A stretch of DNA of 64,000 bases from Cardinalis cardinalis (GCA_014549065.1 JACDOX010000023.1:1281835-1345834), one strand, 5' to 3'; counted from the stretch's first letter, positions 1 through 11,303 are shown. A program made the numbers and translations. The notes: generated by a model from the letters alone, not told the origin.

Positions 1-163
1 CCAAAAGGAAAACAATCTTTATACAACAAAGAAGTGATTAGTGTTTAGGTGAAATTTTCCATTTGCAAATCTAATATTACAGGAATAAGTGACTGTGATG
101 CTGAATCTGCCATCATTTGGATGAAAACCTGATATCTTGCTTGATACTTATCATCTTTTACAG
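1..163 (+). other. THADA: THADA intron, partial
   Basis: Intron sequence leading to the first recognised exon. It ends in a pyrimidine-rich tract and a CAG acceptor at 161-163. No other feature is visible. Confidence 0.5.
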
Positions 164-264
164 TGATGTATCAGAAAACATGAGATCAATCCCCAGTTTT
201 GCCAAGCAATCATTCAATGATCTTGTTGCTTTAAAGGTCCATGCCTTTGTCAGCTTCTCTCTAA
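164..264 (+). CDS. THADA: THADA internal coding exon (candidate)
   Basis: Candidate internal exon of 101 bases. It follows the acceptor TTTTACAG and ends at a good donor, GTAAGAA, at 265. The frame starting at 165 is open and reads DVSENMRSIPSF, then a helix-like stretch ending VHAFVSFSL. It enters with one base completing a codon and leaves with one extra base. That extra base joins in frame to the two leading bases of the exon at 2309, forming an Arg codon. This phase match is the main support for the call. THADA is a very long HEAT/ARM-repeat protein of about 1,950 residues in human, and alternating helices here fit that fold. The gene name comes from the downstream exons and from synteny with ZFP36L2. 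The open frame continues past the donor, so the exon could be spurious. Confidence 0.58.
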
Positions 265-2308
265 GTAAGAATACTACCTCATTTTGCTGGGGTGTTATGA
301 GGTACCATAAATATCAATTTATAACTTTATGGGGATCACTTTGTGCAAGAAATTAAAAAATATTTTACCAGTTCAAATGGTAATGGTCTGCCTAAAATAC
401 TTTGTGTAATTTTCGTTGAAGAACTTGAATATTTTCCTTGAAAACATCACTACTGATGGCACACTGTTCTTGGTGGGATTTTATCTCTGAGCTGTTACAC
501 AAAGCTTCATTGCAGATTCACTTCTCTTTCTGTTTCCTCTGAACACAGTATATGTTTACAAAAATTGGATTGTTCTTTGATTTAGAATGAACTTTAGTTA
601 ACAATTTGCAGTATAAAATTTACAAAATGCTTTGTTAGGCAAGGAATACGTTCTGCTTTTCTCCTTTGCCTATATTTTATCATGGTTGTCCATAAAATAT
701 CTGTATATATGCTCTTAATACATCCTTTCAGTTCCCCACAATATCACTGAGGCTTTAACAGAGAACAATTGTATAGTTGGAGGACATGTAATAGGCTACT
801 AGAAGAAATATTTACATCTGGCATGATCAAAGCTTTTGGACTATATGAATGTGTACGTGGGAGGTCTAATTTTTATGTGGGCGGGTTCACAAAGACCAAA
901 ACACTGCAGTACTTAACCCCTTTCCCTTTATGAAAATTCAATTCCTCAAAATGAAAAAAGTATGTAGTACCTGATTCTTATCTTTATTTTTCATTTCGAT
1001 GAGTAGTATTAACTATTCTGCTTGTAACTACTTGTTTTAAGTCATAGAGAATTTTTTTGGTATTTCAATCCCTGTAGTGGCTTATTTACTAAGATGCTTA
1101 TCTTGCTCATGATGTTTTTGCATGTTGGAACATATGCACATTTTCAAATTTAAAGAAACTCACATTTTTAACACAGTTTTGATAGTCTGTAGAACTGCTG
1201 TGGAAGCAGCTCTGCTGTATTTTTGGTTTATAGCACTAGCTACATCTTCAGGTTTGGTTTTTGCAGGTTTAGTTCTTCTGGCAGTAATCAGCTGTGAGCC
1301 TTGGCTATTTGAATTTTTTTTTATTCAGTTACTTTAAATAGTTGCATTATGAAAGGCTATTAACACTCACTCATTTAAATAATCTCAGCATTTTATTTGC
1401 AAGGCTCTGATGGGGACATTTGGGATGATGGCTGACCTGGGCTCACAGCTTGCTGAACGGGGAGGTCTTGCTTTCCCTTTGACTTCTTTGCTTCCTCCTG
1501 CTGTCCTGTGATCTTCCCTTCCCCAGCCCCCAGCTACCCCAATTCTGACTGCAGGGTAACCAGCTCAGCTTGCCAGCCAAGCAGAAGAGCCCACACGCCA
1601 GAGCTGTGTGCCAAATGCCTTTTGTGCAGTTCCGAGCCTTAATTTACCAGGTACTCAGGCAGAGTACCTGAGCTGGCTCCCAGCTAAGCATCAGGGGCCT
1701 GGGGGTCTGTGGTGAAAGGGAAGCCACCTGCCCTTTTTGCCCCTGGTGAACTTGCATCTTGCTCAGAGCACTCTCTGAAGTCACAGCGTGAGTCACAAAC
1801 ACAGCATCATGTGTAATATGTGGCTTCTTGAAAATCAGCCCTGCCTTTGCAGGCAGATGATGATGTGAGGAGCACTTCTTGTAAACCATGAAGACCCTAC
1901 ATTTCTTTTGACAAGACACACATATTTTGTGGGTATCTTCAAAGATTCTATGAATGCTTACAGCATCCCTGGCAGTTANTTTTAGAGTTGCAATAAAACA
2001 TTTTCCCCCTGTAGAAGTGTTTTTTACCTGTTAAAACATGGGTACCTATGTAAATTTGCTTGCTGTTACCCATTTGCATTACTTCAGCACTCCAGGCTTA
2101 GGAGAGTTAATACACTCCTTTTGGATATATGCTATATCTCTTCATTATCCTTGTAGCATTGACAGTCCACAAATCTAATCCTGAACTAGTCTAGCATCAA
2201 ATTTGTGTAAACTGGTATCAAAGTCAGTTAATATCAGGGTGTCCTGTAAGTAACAGCAGCTGAGGGAGCATTTCAGATATAATGGGGCCATTCCTGATAA
2301 CTCTGCAG
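265..2308 (+). other. THADA: THADA intron
   Basis: About 2.0 kb of AT-rich intron. A more GC-rich patch lies near 1410-1780. It ends with a branch-point-like CTGATAAC and the acceptor CTGCAG at 2303-2308. I found no recognisable repeat or extra exon. Confidence 0.5.
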
Positions 2309-2442
2309 GAGCAGGATGGAACGAGTGGGTGGAAGTGAAAATTCTTCATCTGCCANACATTGGTATGTTGTTGAGTCTCTGTGAGCACCTGAAGTACCAA
2401 GATGCTGCTATGCTAGCTTCTCTAACACAAAACCCTTGCAAG
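2309..2442 (+). CDS. THADA: THADA internal coding exon (candidate)
   Basis: Exon of 134 bases between a CAG acceptor and a strong AAG/GTAGGC donor at 2443. Codons from 2311 read AGWNEWVEVKILHLP, one residue spoilt by an N at 2356, then IGMLLSLCEHLKYQDAAM and ending TQNPCK. The composition, with Trp and amphipathic Leu spacing, looks coding and fits a HEAT-type helix pair. The exon enters in the phase supplied by exon 164-264 and ends on a codon boundary. The next exon must therefore begin on a codon boundary too, which is satisfied only if that exon starts at 5417. No other frame is open across the whole segment. Identity rests on the downstream exons and synteny; a protein alignment would settle it. 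Confidence 0.68.
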
Positions 2443-5416
2443 GTAGGCAGACTCTTAGCCAGATTTTGGAACCCTAAGTTATAGTGTTTTCAAAGTGATG
2501 TTGCTTTGTTTTCTCTGGTCTCAGCACCAGAACTGACNCAAGTTTTGTTGATTAAATGGCATCTGCAGTTCACAGAAAGGTGGTCAATGTGTTCAGGGTC
2601 TTCAANTTTTTCCTGGGTGCTACATATCCTTTCCTGTATTCTTTTCTCTTTTTTAGTTTGAAGAAAAAAAAAAAAAACAGCAAGAAAAAAGGACTTGCCA
2701 TTTCCTTTGTTGCAACTTGTAAGATTCTCTACTGGACTGCTATTCTCTGTGACCACAAAACTGCCTTTTCTTCTGTGTCATGCTGTTGAAAAACTGCTAG
2801 CAAGCAAGTTTAGTCTAAGCAGAACCTCAGCATTACTTGTTTTGCTACCTCTTGGTAGTTTTCAGCATGGTCACGTAATACCACAATTAGAGGCTCCAAT
2901 CTATTTCTTGATNCATTTCTCAGCAGTTCAGCGTTCTCATTCACAAAGAGAGCATCACTGTATGTATTTACACTTAAGGAGACTAAATGTTAAAAAGGCC
3001 CCAGAACTGGCAGTGCTATCTATAATTGGTCCTCCAAAGCAACAGCTAACTCAGCAATGGGAAGTATCATGTTTGGTTTCTAGCTCCCAGCATCACCTAA
3101 TCTGCTAAATATTCCAATACAAATAAAGGGACATAAGGAAAGAGGCCTTATATAAATACTTCAAATCGTAGACATTCAGGAATCATCATGAAACTCAAAA
3201 ATATAATCAGAATTTGAAAAAGCTGACTTTGTAAGCATTCGTAACCAAGATGTTTCTTTCAGGCTCAGAACACCACACTCCATTTTGATCTCTGTTTTTT
3301 CAGCTCTGAAAATTGCCAATATTGCTGAGGTGTCCCTATTCCACTTGAATGAAACTGCTTCCTATCTAAGCCTAAGCAAACCAAAACAAAGAAGACAATC
3401 ACTGTGTCCATTATTTAGAGTATTGGACTGGTACCAAATGAGGCACAGCAACTGGAAAAGCAAGGGCTTTTTAAAAAACAAACAAACAAACAAAAAAAAC
3501 CCTCAAGCAAACAAACACACACCCCACACACACAAAAAAAANNNNNNNNNNNNNNNNNNNNNNNNNNNNNNNNNNNNNNAAAAAAAAAAGAAAGAAAAAG
3601 AAAAAAAAACCAAATAAAAATCCCCAACAAATTCCTGGAAAAGAGTGTCAGCAAAAACAATACTTAAAAACCCCAATACCTAAATAAATGGGATGGAAAT
3701 GTTGCACTACAGCACTTCTCAAGCACTCCCTCACAGAAAAAACTCAGGGGTGTCCTGATAATGTGATAATTCCTGACATGAAGAACACAGATTTGAACAT
3801 TTGATTTTGCTGTCTACCAGAGACAAACTGTGTATGTAACATTATTAGTGTCACTAAGAGATTGACTGCCTGCCTTCCTGTTGCTTGTTCAAGGAGATTT
3901 CCATTTACCCTCATCTAACTCCAAGATAAAGAAGGGACCATCTGTTCTTTCTCCTTCATTCCCTTCCTTATTATGGTTCTTTGTCCTCATCATCTCAAAT
4001 ACTAATTCATTCTCCCCAATGTCCTTAGTACATTGCCTGGTCTGTCAAGTGCATGTACTCATCTTTCCATCGGTCTGTTGTGCCCTTAGATGTTTCCTTA
4101 CTCTTTGGCATGTGTATTTGCCTAATCCTGGTGTTTCAGTGTGAGTTTCTCTGCTGTGCCAATGCACTTCAGAAAACCTGCAGCTGGCCTGAGGCCTCGG
4201 GAGGGGTTACAGCACAGAGGTCCATGCTCTAGCTCTCAGTGTGGGTTGTGAGGGAGAAGTCTTGGTGGCGCTGCCGTGCCTCTTCCATGTGGATGGTTGT
4301 TCTCTTTCAGGAGACATGCTTAAATACAGTCACACAAAAAAAGTAAGGTATGCCTTCCATATCTGTATGGATTCTTACCAAATTCTGACTCTGCTGTGTT
4401 GTCTGCTTCCAAATTACAGCCTTCAAGAAAATGGCATGTTCTTATGTACCACTATTTAGACCATTCAGTGAACATTTTTCGGTTTGCTGGTGACTGTGGA
4501 CATGGATTAATTTTGCCAAAATCCTTTTTACAGTAATAGGGATTTTCAAGAGGCTTGTCCACTAGCTCTCCTCTTCTGGTCCTCTTCCTGGAGCCCTTTT
4601 AAAAAGAAAAAAAAATTGCATTAAAGTTACAAGTGGAGAAACTCCTACCTGTGGACACACAGGACTTGTGGCATTTTTATATACTCTGTTATCAAAAGCT
4701 GCCCTAGGACCCAGAGTTAAATCAGCATCTGCCCAAATGAGAGCAGTGAGGAAGTTCAGGGAAGAAATGCAGTGTGNATGATAGCTTTGTGTACAGCTCT
4801 GGCATGATGCCAAAACCTGTATAAATATAGCTCTGTGATGGGGTTGTAAACAGTGTCTGCCTTTCCCTCCTCAAACGTCTTTTCTAAGCCTGTCTTNGTG
4901 CCTGATCTCTCTTACATGTGTGTGTGTATATGTATATCTTATTATATATAAAGAGATTACACACTGAATAATTACTCATTTTATATCCCAGCCCTTTAAA
5001 AACATATCATGTGTTGCAGGTTTCGAGTTCCAGTGAAAACCTTACATGAGATCTAAGGCATAGCTGTTGTTTGGCAAAAATAGTCACCATGTAATAGTGA
5101 CAGGACTGTGTGGAGATGTTTCTAAGAGACAAATCTGTATATTTAAACCCAGATTAATAAATGTCACTACATGGGCAGGAGAGGAAAAAAGCATCAGCAT
5201 TTTCAGTGGCTTCATGTATTATTCTGGAATTGAGAGAAGGCCCCAAGTGGCACAGAAGTAAACACCCATCTAATTTATTTGCAGTATAATTTATCATTCT
5301 GCANGTGTTTGTGTAAGTTCAGCATCTGTTTTCAAGAAATCATTTTTGTGCTGATTTTATTTGAAAATGTTTGTGGTCTTGCTCTATATTCTTACACATA
5401 TTTTCTCTCAACAGAG
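2443..5416 (+). other. THADA: THADA intron with assembly gap
   Basis: About 3.0 kb of intron. It contains an A-rich and CA-rich low-complexity tract interrupted by 38 Ns at 3542-3579, so the true length is unknown. A strong-looking acceptor at about 3300 is followed by a short open stretch in the wrong phase. I cannot exclude one small missed exon here. Confidence 0.5.
3480..3620. repeat. A-rich low-complexity tract with 38-base gap
   Basis: Runs of A with CAAA and CA units precede 38 Ns at 3542-3579, and an A/GAAA tract follows. The gap is most simply a simple repeat that the assembly could not cross. Confidence 0.85.
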
Positions 5417-5581
5417 TTTGCCTTTAGGATAGTGAATGCTCCAATGGCCCTGGATTTAGCCTTTGGCATAGTGTGTGAGCTGCTCCAGCAGTGGGGGGAG
5501 ATCCATGCCGGTGTCCCAATCCTGCTGGAATGGCTTTTGGGAGACAGTGAGCTGCAAAGAGATGGGGAGACTTCTGCCCTG
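5417..5581 (+). CDS. THADA: THADA penultimate coding exon
   Basis: Exon of 165 bases encoding 55 residues, beginning FAFRIVNAPMALDLAFG and continuing through CELLQQWGE and PILLEWLLGD to ETSAL. It reads as a helical HEAT-like pair rich in Leu, Ala and Trp. The donor GTAATT is at 5582, and the junction to the exon at 6744 is on a codon boundary, which restores an open frame to the stop. The acceptor sequence is CAGAG: using CAG (start 5415) would frameshift after exon 2309-2442 and hit a stop, so I chose the downstream GAG (start 5417). If an unrecognised exon lies between, 5415 would be correct. The residues resemble the C-terminal part of vertebrate THADA, downstream of its DUF2428 core. Confidence 0.82.
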
Positions 5582-6743
5582 GTAATTTTAACAAGCAGTT
5601 GCTATAGCATGTTAGAAGCACTACAGTTCTGCAGTCTTGTGGTAGGAATAGAATGAAATGTCTCATCTGATGAAACCTGATAATTGCTACTGCAGTACTA
5701 ACTGATTTACAGTCTTTTAAAGAATTCACATGGATATATTTAGAATGAAAAGAGTTTTATGTCTGTTTCCTGGTAATACCAGCATAAAATTAAAGAGATC
5801 AATAAGCAAACACTGAAATAAATCAAGAGTTACTTCACAAGACATTGTTGACTGAAACATTCTGAGGCTGTAATGTAATTACATTCAGTATTATTGCAGA
5901 TGATGGCTTCCCTTGAATTTAAACTGCTGTTGGGGGTGCCAGGCACATTTGGACATTCAAGACCAGTGTTCTACCAATGCTGGCTTTCCCAGAGATGGCA
6001 TTTAAATATTTGGTAACTTTATGCCAGCATCCATGTGACTGGTTCTGCACAACACATGAAACAGTCTTGCTTACATCAGTCACTGACTTCAGGATTGTTT
6101 CTGTAAAGCTTTGCCACACTGGTTCTGTGAAAGCTGTCACTGTATAAATACACTGTGTTCTTTCTGTCTTGAAAAGACTGGAAAAGTCAAAATAATGCTG
6201 GAAGGTAAACTGGAAGGAGCAAGAACAGCTACATCTTTGAGAAATTTGTTGGCAATTAATATGACCCATGAAATACATAATGAATCTTTTCTTAAGTCTG
6301 TAGTTTAGGTGTGCATTTCTGATGTTTCACTGACTGATGCAATTTTCATTTAATCCATTCAAAAAGCTCCATGATATAGCAAATTACCATACTGCTTACA
6401 GAGGCCTTTGTGAAATATAATACTGTTTCTTAGGGGAAGGCAAGCACATGTGAAGGATTAGGGCTGCTATTTACTTCCACTATTTCCCAAGACTTGTGCC
6501 ATAACTGCCTCATCTTTGAAGGTAAAATTTCTTTGGCAAAGTAGGAACCTTTTTACTGTGTTTTCCCAAACCTTTAAGAAAAGGCATATGAATGTTTACC
6601 TTTTTTTTTAATATAAATAGCTGTTCTATGACAGCCTCAGACATAATTTCTATATATATCCTTTTTCATATATTTTATGATTTTCTTGTTGTTATCAAAC
6701 CACAAGTCATTTTCTAATCACTGTTGGTTTTCTTTTTCTTAAG
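5582..6743 (+). other. THADA: THADA last intron
   Basis: About 1.16 kb of AT-rich intron. It ends in a long T/C tract and the acceptor CTTAAG at 6743. No other feature was recognised. Confidence 0.75.
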
Positions 6744-7082
6744 GAAGAAGATGATTCCCTGTTTGATAAAGGAGAAGTGAATTTTTGGGCAGAGAAGCTG
6801 ACTCATGTGAGACAACTGAGTAAGCACCTTTTACATCTTGTATCAGTGACTCACCTCACCTTACCAGATCATGGGGAACTTAATCATCGATCAAGAATAG
6901 CACTGGACCAAGCCCAGCGCATTGAACACCTTCTTGGAGCTCTACCTCCAGTTCCAGAGTTTTCCAGAACTCCAGAATTCACAAGATTGGCTATTCAAAA
7001 GGAGAGAATATCAGTCTGTCTTAAAATATTAAATCTGCTGAAGCCTGATGACACTTGCAAAAATGAAAATCTGGAAAAGTAA
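6744..7082 (+). CDS. THADA: THADA terminal coding exon
   Basis: Last coding exon, 112 residues and a TAA stop at 7080-7082. It begins EEDDSLFDKGEVNFWAEKL, contains the helices HVRQLSKHLLHL and HRSRIALDQAQRIEHLLGAL, then EFSRTPEFTRLAIQKERI, and ends with a polar tail NENLEK. THADA is the vertebrate counterpart of yeast Trm732, the partner of the FTSJ1/Trm7 methyltransferase that 2'-O-methylates residue 32 of some tRNA anticodon loops. Fly THADA has also been linked to the SERCA calcium pump and to energy balance. None of the domains behind those functions lies in this window; only the C-terminal HEAT-like tail is here. The gene lies directly upstream of ZFP36L2 on the same strand, the same order as in human, which supports the name. 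Confidence 0.88.
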   Translation, partial: EEDDSLFDKGEVNFWAEKLTHVRQLSKHLLHLVSVTHLTLPDHGELNHRSRIALDQAQRIEHLLGALPPVPEFSRTPEFTRLAIQKERISVCLKILNLLKPDDTCKNENLEK

Positions 7083-8075
7083 ATTACTAAAACTTCATCC
7101 TCAGGGAGCTGCACACATTACTGTATGGGCAGGGAGACTGTATTCCAGCAATGTTCAAGGAATCAGGGATTGCTGTGATGACTTCAAGAAACCTGCAGTA
7201 CCTTCAGTATTCAGGCTAGAACTACATTTTTTGTATTGATTAATTGTGCATTGATTTTTTTTTTAATGGGACATGCAGTGGAAGACTTTTCCTTTTAAAT
7301 GCATTCGCTAATTTCATTCANCTGAGCATTGTTTATTACAGCTACTGTAGGAAGTAAAGCAGCTAAACTTAATATTTTCCATTCATCCAGGTGCAGGCCA
7401 CCTGTGGTTCTGTTATGTTTTGTTCCACATTTTTACCTCCTGTATTTTAATACCAAGAAAAAGTTTATTTTTTTGGTCTCATTTCAAGATGTAGCATGTG
7501 ACTTATGAAATTAATATGCTTTTTAAAAACCTTTAAGTGTTTCTAATAGAAAAACAAATGGTGACTTCTTTGTTTATGGCATTTTTTAGAGTATATTTTA
7601 AATTTTACTGCATTTTCCTCTGGAGGAAGACAAGGATTTTCACTTTGGTAATAACCTTGTTTTGCACATTGAAACAGCACTAGTTAGATTTCTGCATGCC
7701 TCTTTTCTCCTTTAAATCAAATAACTACTTTCATAAAATGGCTCTAAAATGAAGACTTGCTGTGTTCAAAACGAAGCAGCTGTTCCATTGCGAACGAAAC
7801 AGTTCCATCTTTACTTCAAACACCTTGCTCTGCAAGCAGGCCTGGAAAGTGAGGTCCTGCCGAGGAGCAGGGAAGGGTACCAGAGGTGTTTCTGTGCCAC
7901 AACCCTCGCTTCTGGGAGATGCTGCCAATCCTCTCACCAAGCTGGGGTTTCCAGCGTCTTGCTGTGTCTAAAGCAGAAAAAAGCTTGTGCATTGAATCGT
8001 TTTTTCTGCAAACTGAATTTGGTTTCGATATGAAAATGAGACATCAAAAATAAATAAACAGTGATGTGAAAAGGT
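7083..8075 (+). other. THADA: THADA 3' untranslated region
   Basis: AT-rich non-coding sequence after the TAA stop, ending near the overlapping AATAAA signals at 8049-8058. The 3' end is inferred, since no transcript data are available. An alternative earlier end cannot be excluded. Confidence 0.6.
8049..8058 (+). terminator. THADA: THADA polyadenylation signal
   Basis: Two overlapping AATAAA hexamers (8049-8054 and 8053-8058) are followed within 30 bases by the GT-rich stretch GTGATGTG and TTGTGTT, as expected around a cleavage site. They are the best signals in the kilobase after the THADA stop codon. Confidence 0.65.
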
Positions 8076-8304
8076 TGTGTTACCTTCCCATAGCTGAGGG
8101 CTGTGGCTGGGCCCGCCACAACACGGATGTGCGGCCCTGTACGCCGTCATTTCCGTGTCCTTGGAAGAAGAACATGTCCGATGAACGCCTGGTTGCTTTC
8201 AGCCTCTTCAGCTGATGGTGACGAGCGCAGTTTAGCCCCAAATCTCGGTGCCGCCCCAGCGCTTGTCCCGCGGCCGGGCCCGGCTCGGCCGGTGCGCTGC
8301 GCGA

Positions 8305-8319
8305 CCGCCAGGTGGCGCC
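8305..8319 (+). promoter_or_regulatory. CTCF core motif match
   Basis: CCGCCAGGTGGCGCC matches the CTCF core consensus (CCDSCAGGKGGCGCY) at essentially every position. It sits in the small CpG island between two genes transcribed in the same direction, a typical insulator position. Occupancy is inferred, not shown. Confidence 0.65.
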
Positions 8320-8364
8320 ACAGCACCGCCGCGCACGGGCCGGGCCCGCGCTCCCGCCGGGACG

Positions 8365-8390
8365 AGATCGGGATCGGGATCGGGATCAGG
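8365..8390. repeat. Hexamer tandem repeat (GATCGG)
   Basis: Three GATCGG units and a diverged fourth (GATCAG) lie in tandem just downstream of the CTCF-like site. A related GGGATCGGG follows at about 8403. It is short and probably a GC-rich microsatellite. Confidence 0.8.
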
Positions 8391-8450
8391 CTCCCGGAGT
8401 GCGGGATCGGGCTCAGCCCGGGCAGGGTAAGGCTTGGGCCGCAGCCGCTC

Positions 8451-9290
8451 TAAGTGCTGCAGTGCCCGACAGCCGATCGCTGCTCTCTTGAGTTTAAATA
8501 CTCTGCTGTAAGTAGAGCTAAGCTGCCGAGTTGGGTCCAGTGGACATCTGAACACTGCACGGAGTCACCACTTAAAAAAACCCAACAAACAGAACTTAGG
8601 AATAAAAGTGTAGTATTTGCTTTAAGTTTCCAGGATTCAGGGTTACTTATATAAGAAGTAATTTATGGTGAAACTTGAGGCTTCAATAGGCAAAAGAGAA
8701 ATGTTGGAATCTGAAATGATGTTTCATAGAAGGCTCGCTATCCAACTTAACAAGCCATGCTGTGAATTATGCTAAAAATTCATTTGTATGCATCTGGTTT
8801 GAGCTCCTGGGGAAAGAATAGCCCAGATTGTGTCTGGAAGCCACTCTTAAAAAAATAGTCAAGACCTGTACAATTAATTAACAGCTGCTGATTCTGCCAC
8901 ATCTTTCCATNATTTCTGAACTAGTGTGGCAACAGCTTCTGTAGCAGGGGACAAAAAGAACTTTGTATGTATCAAAATCACTGTAAAGTTCTGAGACCTT
9001 GCTCATGTCAGTGAGTAGGCTAAGACTATGTAGTAACATTTCTTTTTTAACTGGGTAGAATTTAAAACACATACGCATATATATTTGATACTGGCAAATT
9101 GATACATGCAGCCAGGTGACAGCACAGTTACAGACCCACAGTGACCATAAAACTCTGTGAAGCCTTGAGGACATGGTTAATCAGTTACCAAACAGCTCGA
9201 AAACTCGGTCTTCCTTATTGTGGTTTTAAGATGCAACTGGAACCTCTGTCATCCCGCTTGAGTTTATAAGAGAGCAAATAAGAATTATAT
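8451..9290. other. Intergenic, no recognised feature
   Basis: AT-rich single-copy-looking sequence between the small CpG island and the ZFP36L2 upstream region. I see no exon, repeat or RNA gene. Confidence 0.6.
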
Positions 9291-9560
9291 CAGTGCACAT
9301 ACATTTCACCACACGGTGCTGATGATGGGTTACTGTGTAACTACTCAATGAAGAACCTTTAGACCCCGAGGAGCGATTGCGGGGAGAGTTAGCAAAACCT
9401 AATGCCAGAGCACTTATCGGCCGTGTGTTTGATCAAAGTCAGTTTATCAAAGTATTCCTCCCAATGGCGTTGACACATTGATCCGTGCATGATTGTCACA
9501 GTAAACTGTTCCCTCGGTTGTCTGGCGGGCAGGATCAGCTCCGAGTTGATGTTTCCATCG
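9291..9560 (+). promoter_or_regulatory. ZFP36L2 upstream regulatory segment with paired TCF/LEF motifs
   Basis: Mixed-composition sequence about 2 kb upstream of the ZFP36L2 start. Two ATCAAAG motifs (9432-9438 and 9446-9452), the core recognised by TCF/LEF HMG factors, are spaced 14 bases apart. A CCAAT box follows at 9461-9465. The segment marks the edge of the large CpG island and reads like a proximal enhancer. Function is inferred from motifs only. Confidence 0.45.
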
Positions 9561-10569
9561 CAGAGTTGTGTGGGAGGAGGAAGAGTTTGAACTCGGGTCA
9601 GTGCGGAGGCGACTCCGACCGGCCCCGGAGAAGGTTATGGGAAGCGATACGCGTTATGGCTGCAGCCCCGCGTTCCCCGTGTGCGGAGCAGCGCCTGTCG
9701 CCGGGACGGGAGCCGTGGCCCCCGGCAGGGCGGGAGGAGGGGAAGGAGCACGAACGTGGGATGTGTCCCGGCACCGCCGGGCGGAGGAGCCGGCGGCCGC
9801 TGGGGGGCGGCACATCCCCGCCGGCCGGCGGGCAGCGGGAGGGGCCGGGAACGGCAGCGGGGCCAGGAGCCTGCCCGGCCGAGCCCAGCAGCGCTCGCCG
9901 AGCGGGGGACGGGCCCCAGGGGACTGCAGGGACGCGGGAGGGAGCGAGGTTTGGGCTTTCCGCCGCCCAGCTCGTCATTTTTCCCGGGAGATTTCGATCC
10001 CGGTTTCCGGGCTCGGCCGGCCGTGGGTCACGGCTCACGGGCGGTGGCGGGGTCCGGCCGGGGTCCCGCCGCAGCCTCCCTCCAGGAGCGGCGCGGGAGG
10101 TGGAGGACGAGGGGAGGAAGCAGAGGAGATCGTGAGCCGCTGGGCAGCGGGGGACGAGGGCGAAACTCGTGGCGAGGGGCTCTGGTGACACCCCCGCCCC
10201 CAGCCCGAGGTTCCTTTCCCCTGCTAATGTGTTTGTACAGCGCCGCGCTCCTGCTGACGTGGTCGGGTTTGCTCCCTTGGAGTGCGCGGGACTGCCATCC
10301 CGGCTCGGAAGCTAAAGAGGATCAAACGCCTTTGCTGGCTTTAGCAGCCATAAAACTTTACACGTCCGTCCGCCTCTGTTCTCCTTCCCATTTGTCCCGG
10401 GGCCGAGCAAACGCGGGAGGGGACGGGGGTGCAGGGGAGCCGCCGCCGCCGTTCCCACGTCGTGTTTGCGCGGCCTTATCGGCGCGGGGGGGGCGGGGGT
10501 GTTTTGCACGGCGGCTCCCGGCCCGCCTTGGCCGGCGGCCGGCTCGGTCCCGGGAGGGCGCCTCGCCGC

Positions 10570-10603
10570 GGGGACCGGCGGTGGGGGTGGGGGGCACCTG
10601 GGG
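10570..10603 (+). other. G-quadruplex candidate
   Basis: Four G-runs of 4, 5, 6 and 4 bases fall within 34 bases on the plus strand, the pattern of an intramolecular G-quadruplex. A second G-rich run (eight then five Gs) lies at 10485-10500. Both are about 0.75-0.85 kb upstream of the inferred transcription start. Confidence 0.55.
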
Positions 10604-11303
10604 CGGCGGCCGGAGGACTCGGATGGGTCTCACAGGACCTTGCCGGGGATGAGGAAGGAAGGGGCCGAATGTGGAAGAGAGACGTGGGAGGGCTGCGGGG
10701 CGCGGGAAGGAGATGCAGACAGGGTTAGGTGCGGCTAGTTTGTCAGGCCGCTGCGAGGATAATGCCACCTNGCCTCCGCGCCTGGCCGCCAACCTCTCCC
10801 AAACTTCAGAAAGCGCCAAACCCGAGGTCCCCGAAACGCGGGAAGAAGCGGCGGGGCGCGCAACCCGTGCCCGGCCCCGTCCCGCCAGCCGCACCGGGGC
10901 AGCGCGGTCCCGACTTTTGTTTCAAGCAATTACGTGGCAACAGTTTATTTTCGGCGGGGCGCAGAGAAGAAACGTCCCCGGCGCTGCCGCACCTCTCCCG
11001 CGGCCCCGCGCGTCCTGCACTCAGCGGCAGCCGCCACCCGGCCGGGGACGCGGCCGCCGTGCGCGGACAGCGGGGCCGTCGGGGAGAAGAGGGGCGCTCC
11101 GAGGGGCCGAGCCCGTAGGGCGCCGTGAGCGCTGCCTCGGCCCCGTTCGTCCCGCCTCGTCCCGCCCGCGCTACGAGCGCACTGCAACACAGGAACTCCC
11201 CACGAACCTGCCCCGCCGCCGCTGCCAGCGCCCTCTGTAAGACTCGGGGCGGCCCGGCCGGCGGGGCGGGCGGAACGCGGCACCGCCCCCGCGACCAGCG
11301 TGT

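Larger units (their letters stand above)
8220..8450. promoter_or_regulatory. Small CpG island between THADA and ZFP36L2
   Basis: An abrupt GC-rich and CpG-rich patch begins about 150 bases after the THADA polyadenylation signals, within otherwise AT-rich DNA. It contains the CTCF core match at 8305-8319 and a hexamer repeat at 8365-8390. It could be an insulator or an orphan promoter. Open frames across it show no recognisable protein and are attributed to GC content. Confidence 0.55.

Noticed and set aside
3285..3400. Possible extra THADA exon after a strong pyrimidine tract at about 3300
   Set aside because: Its open frame needs the wrong incoming phase, and the peptide runs into A-rich low-complexity sequence.
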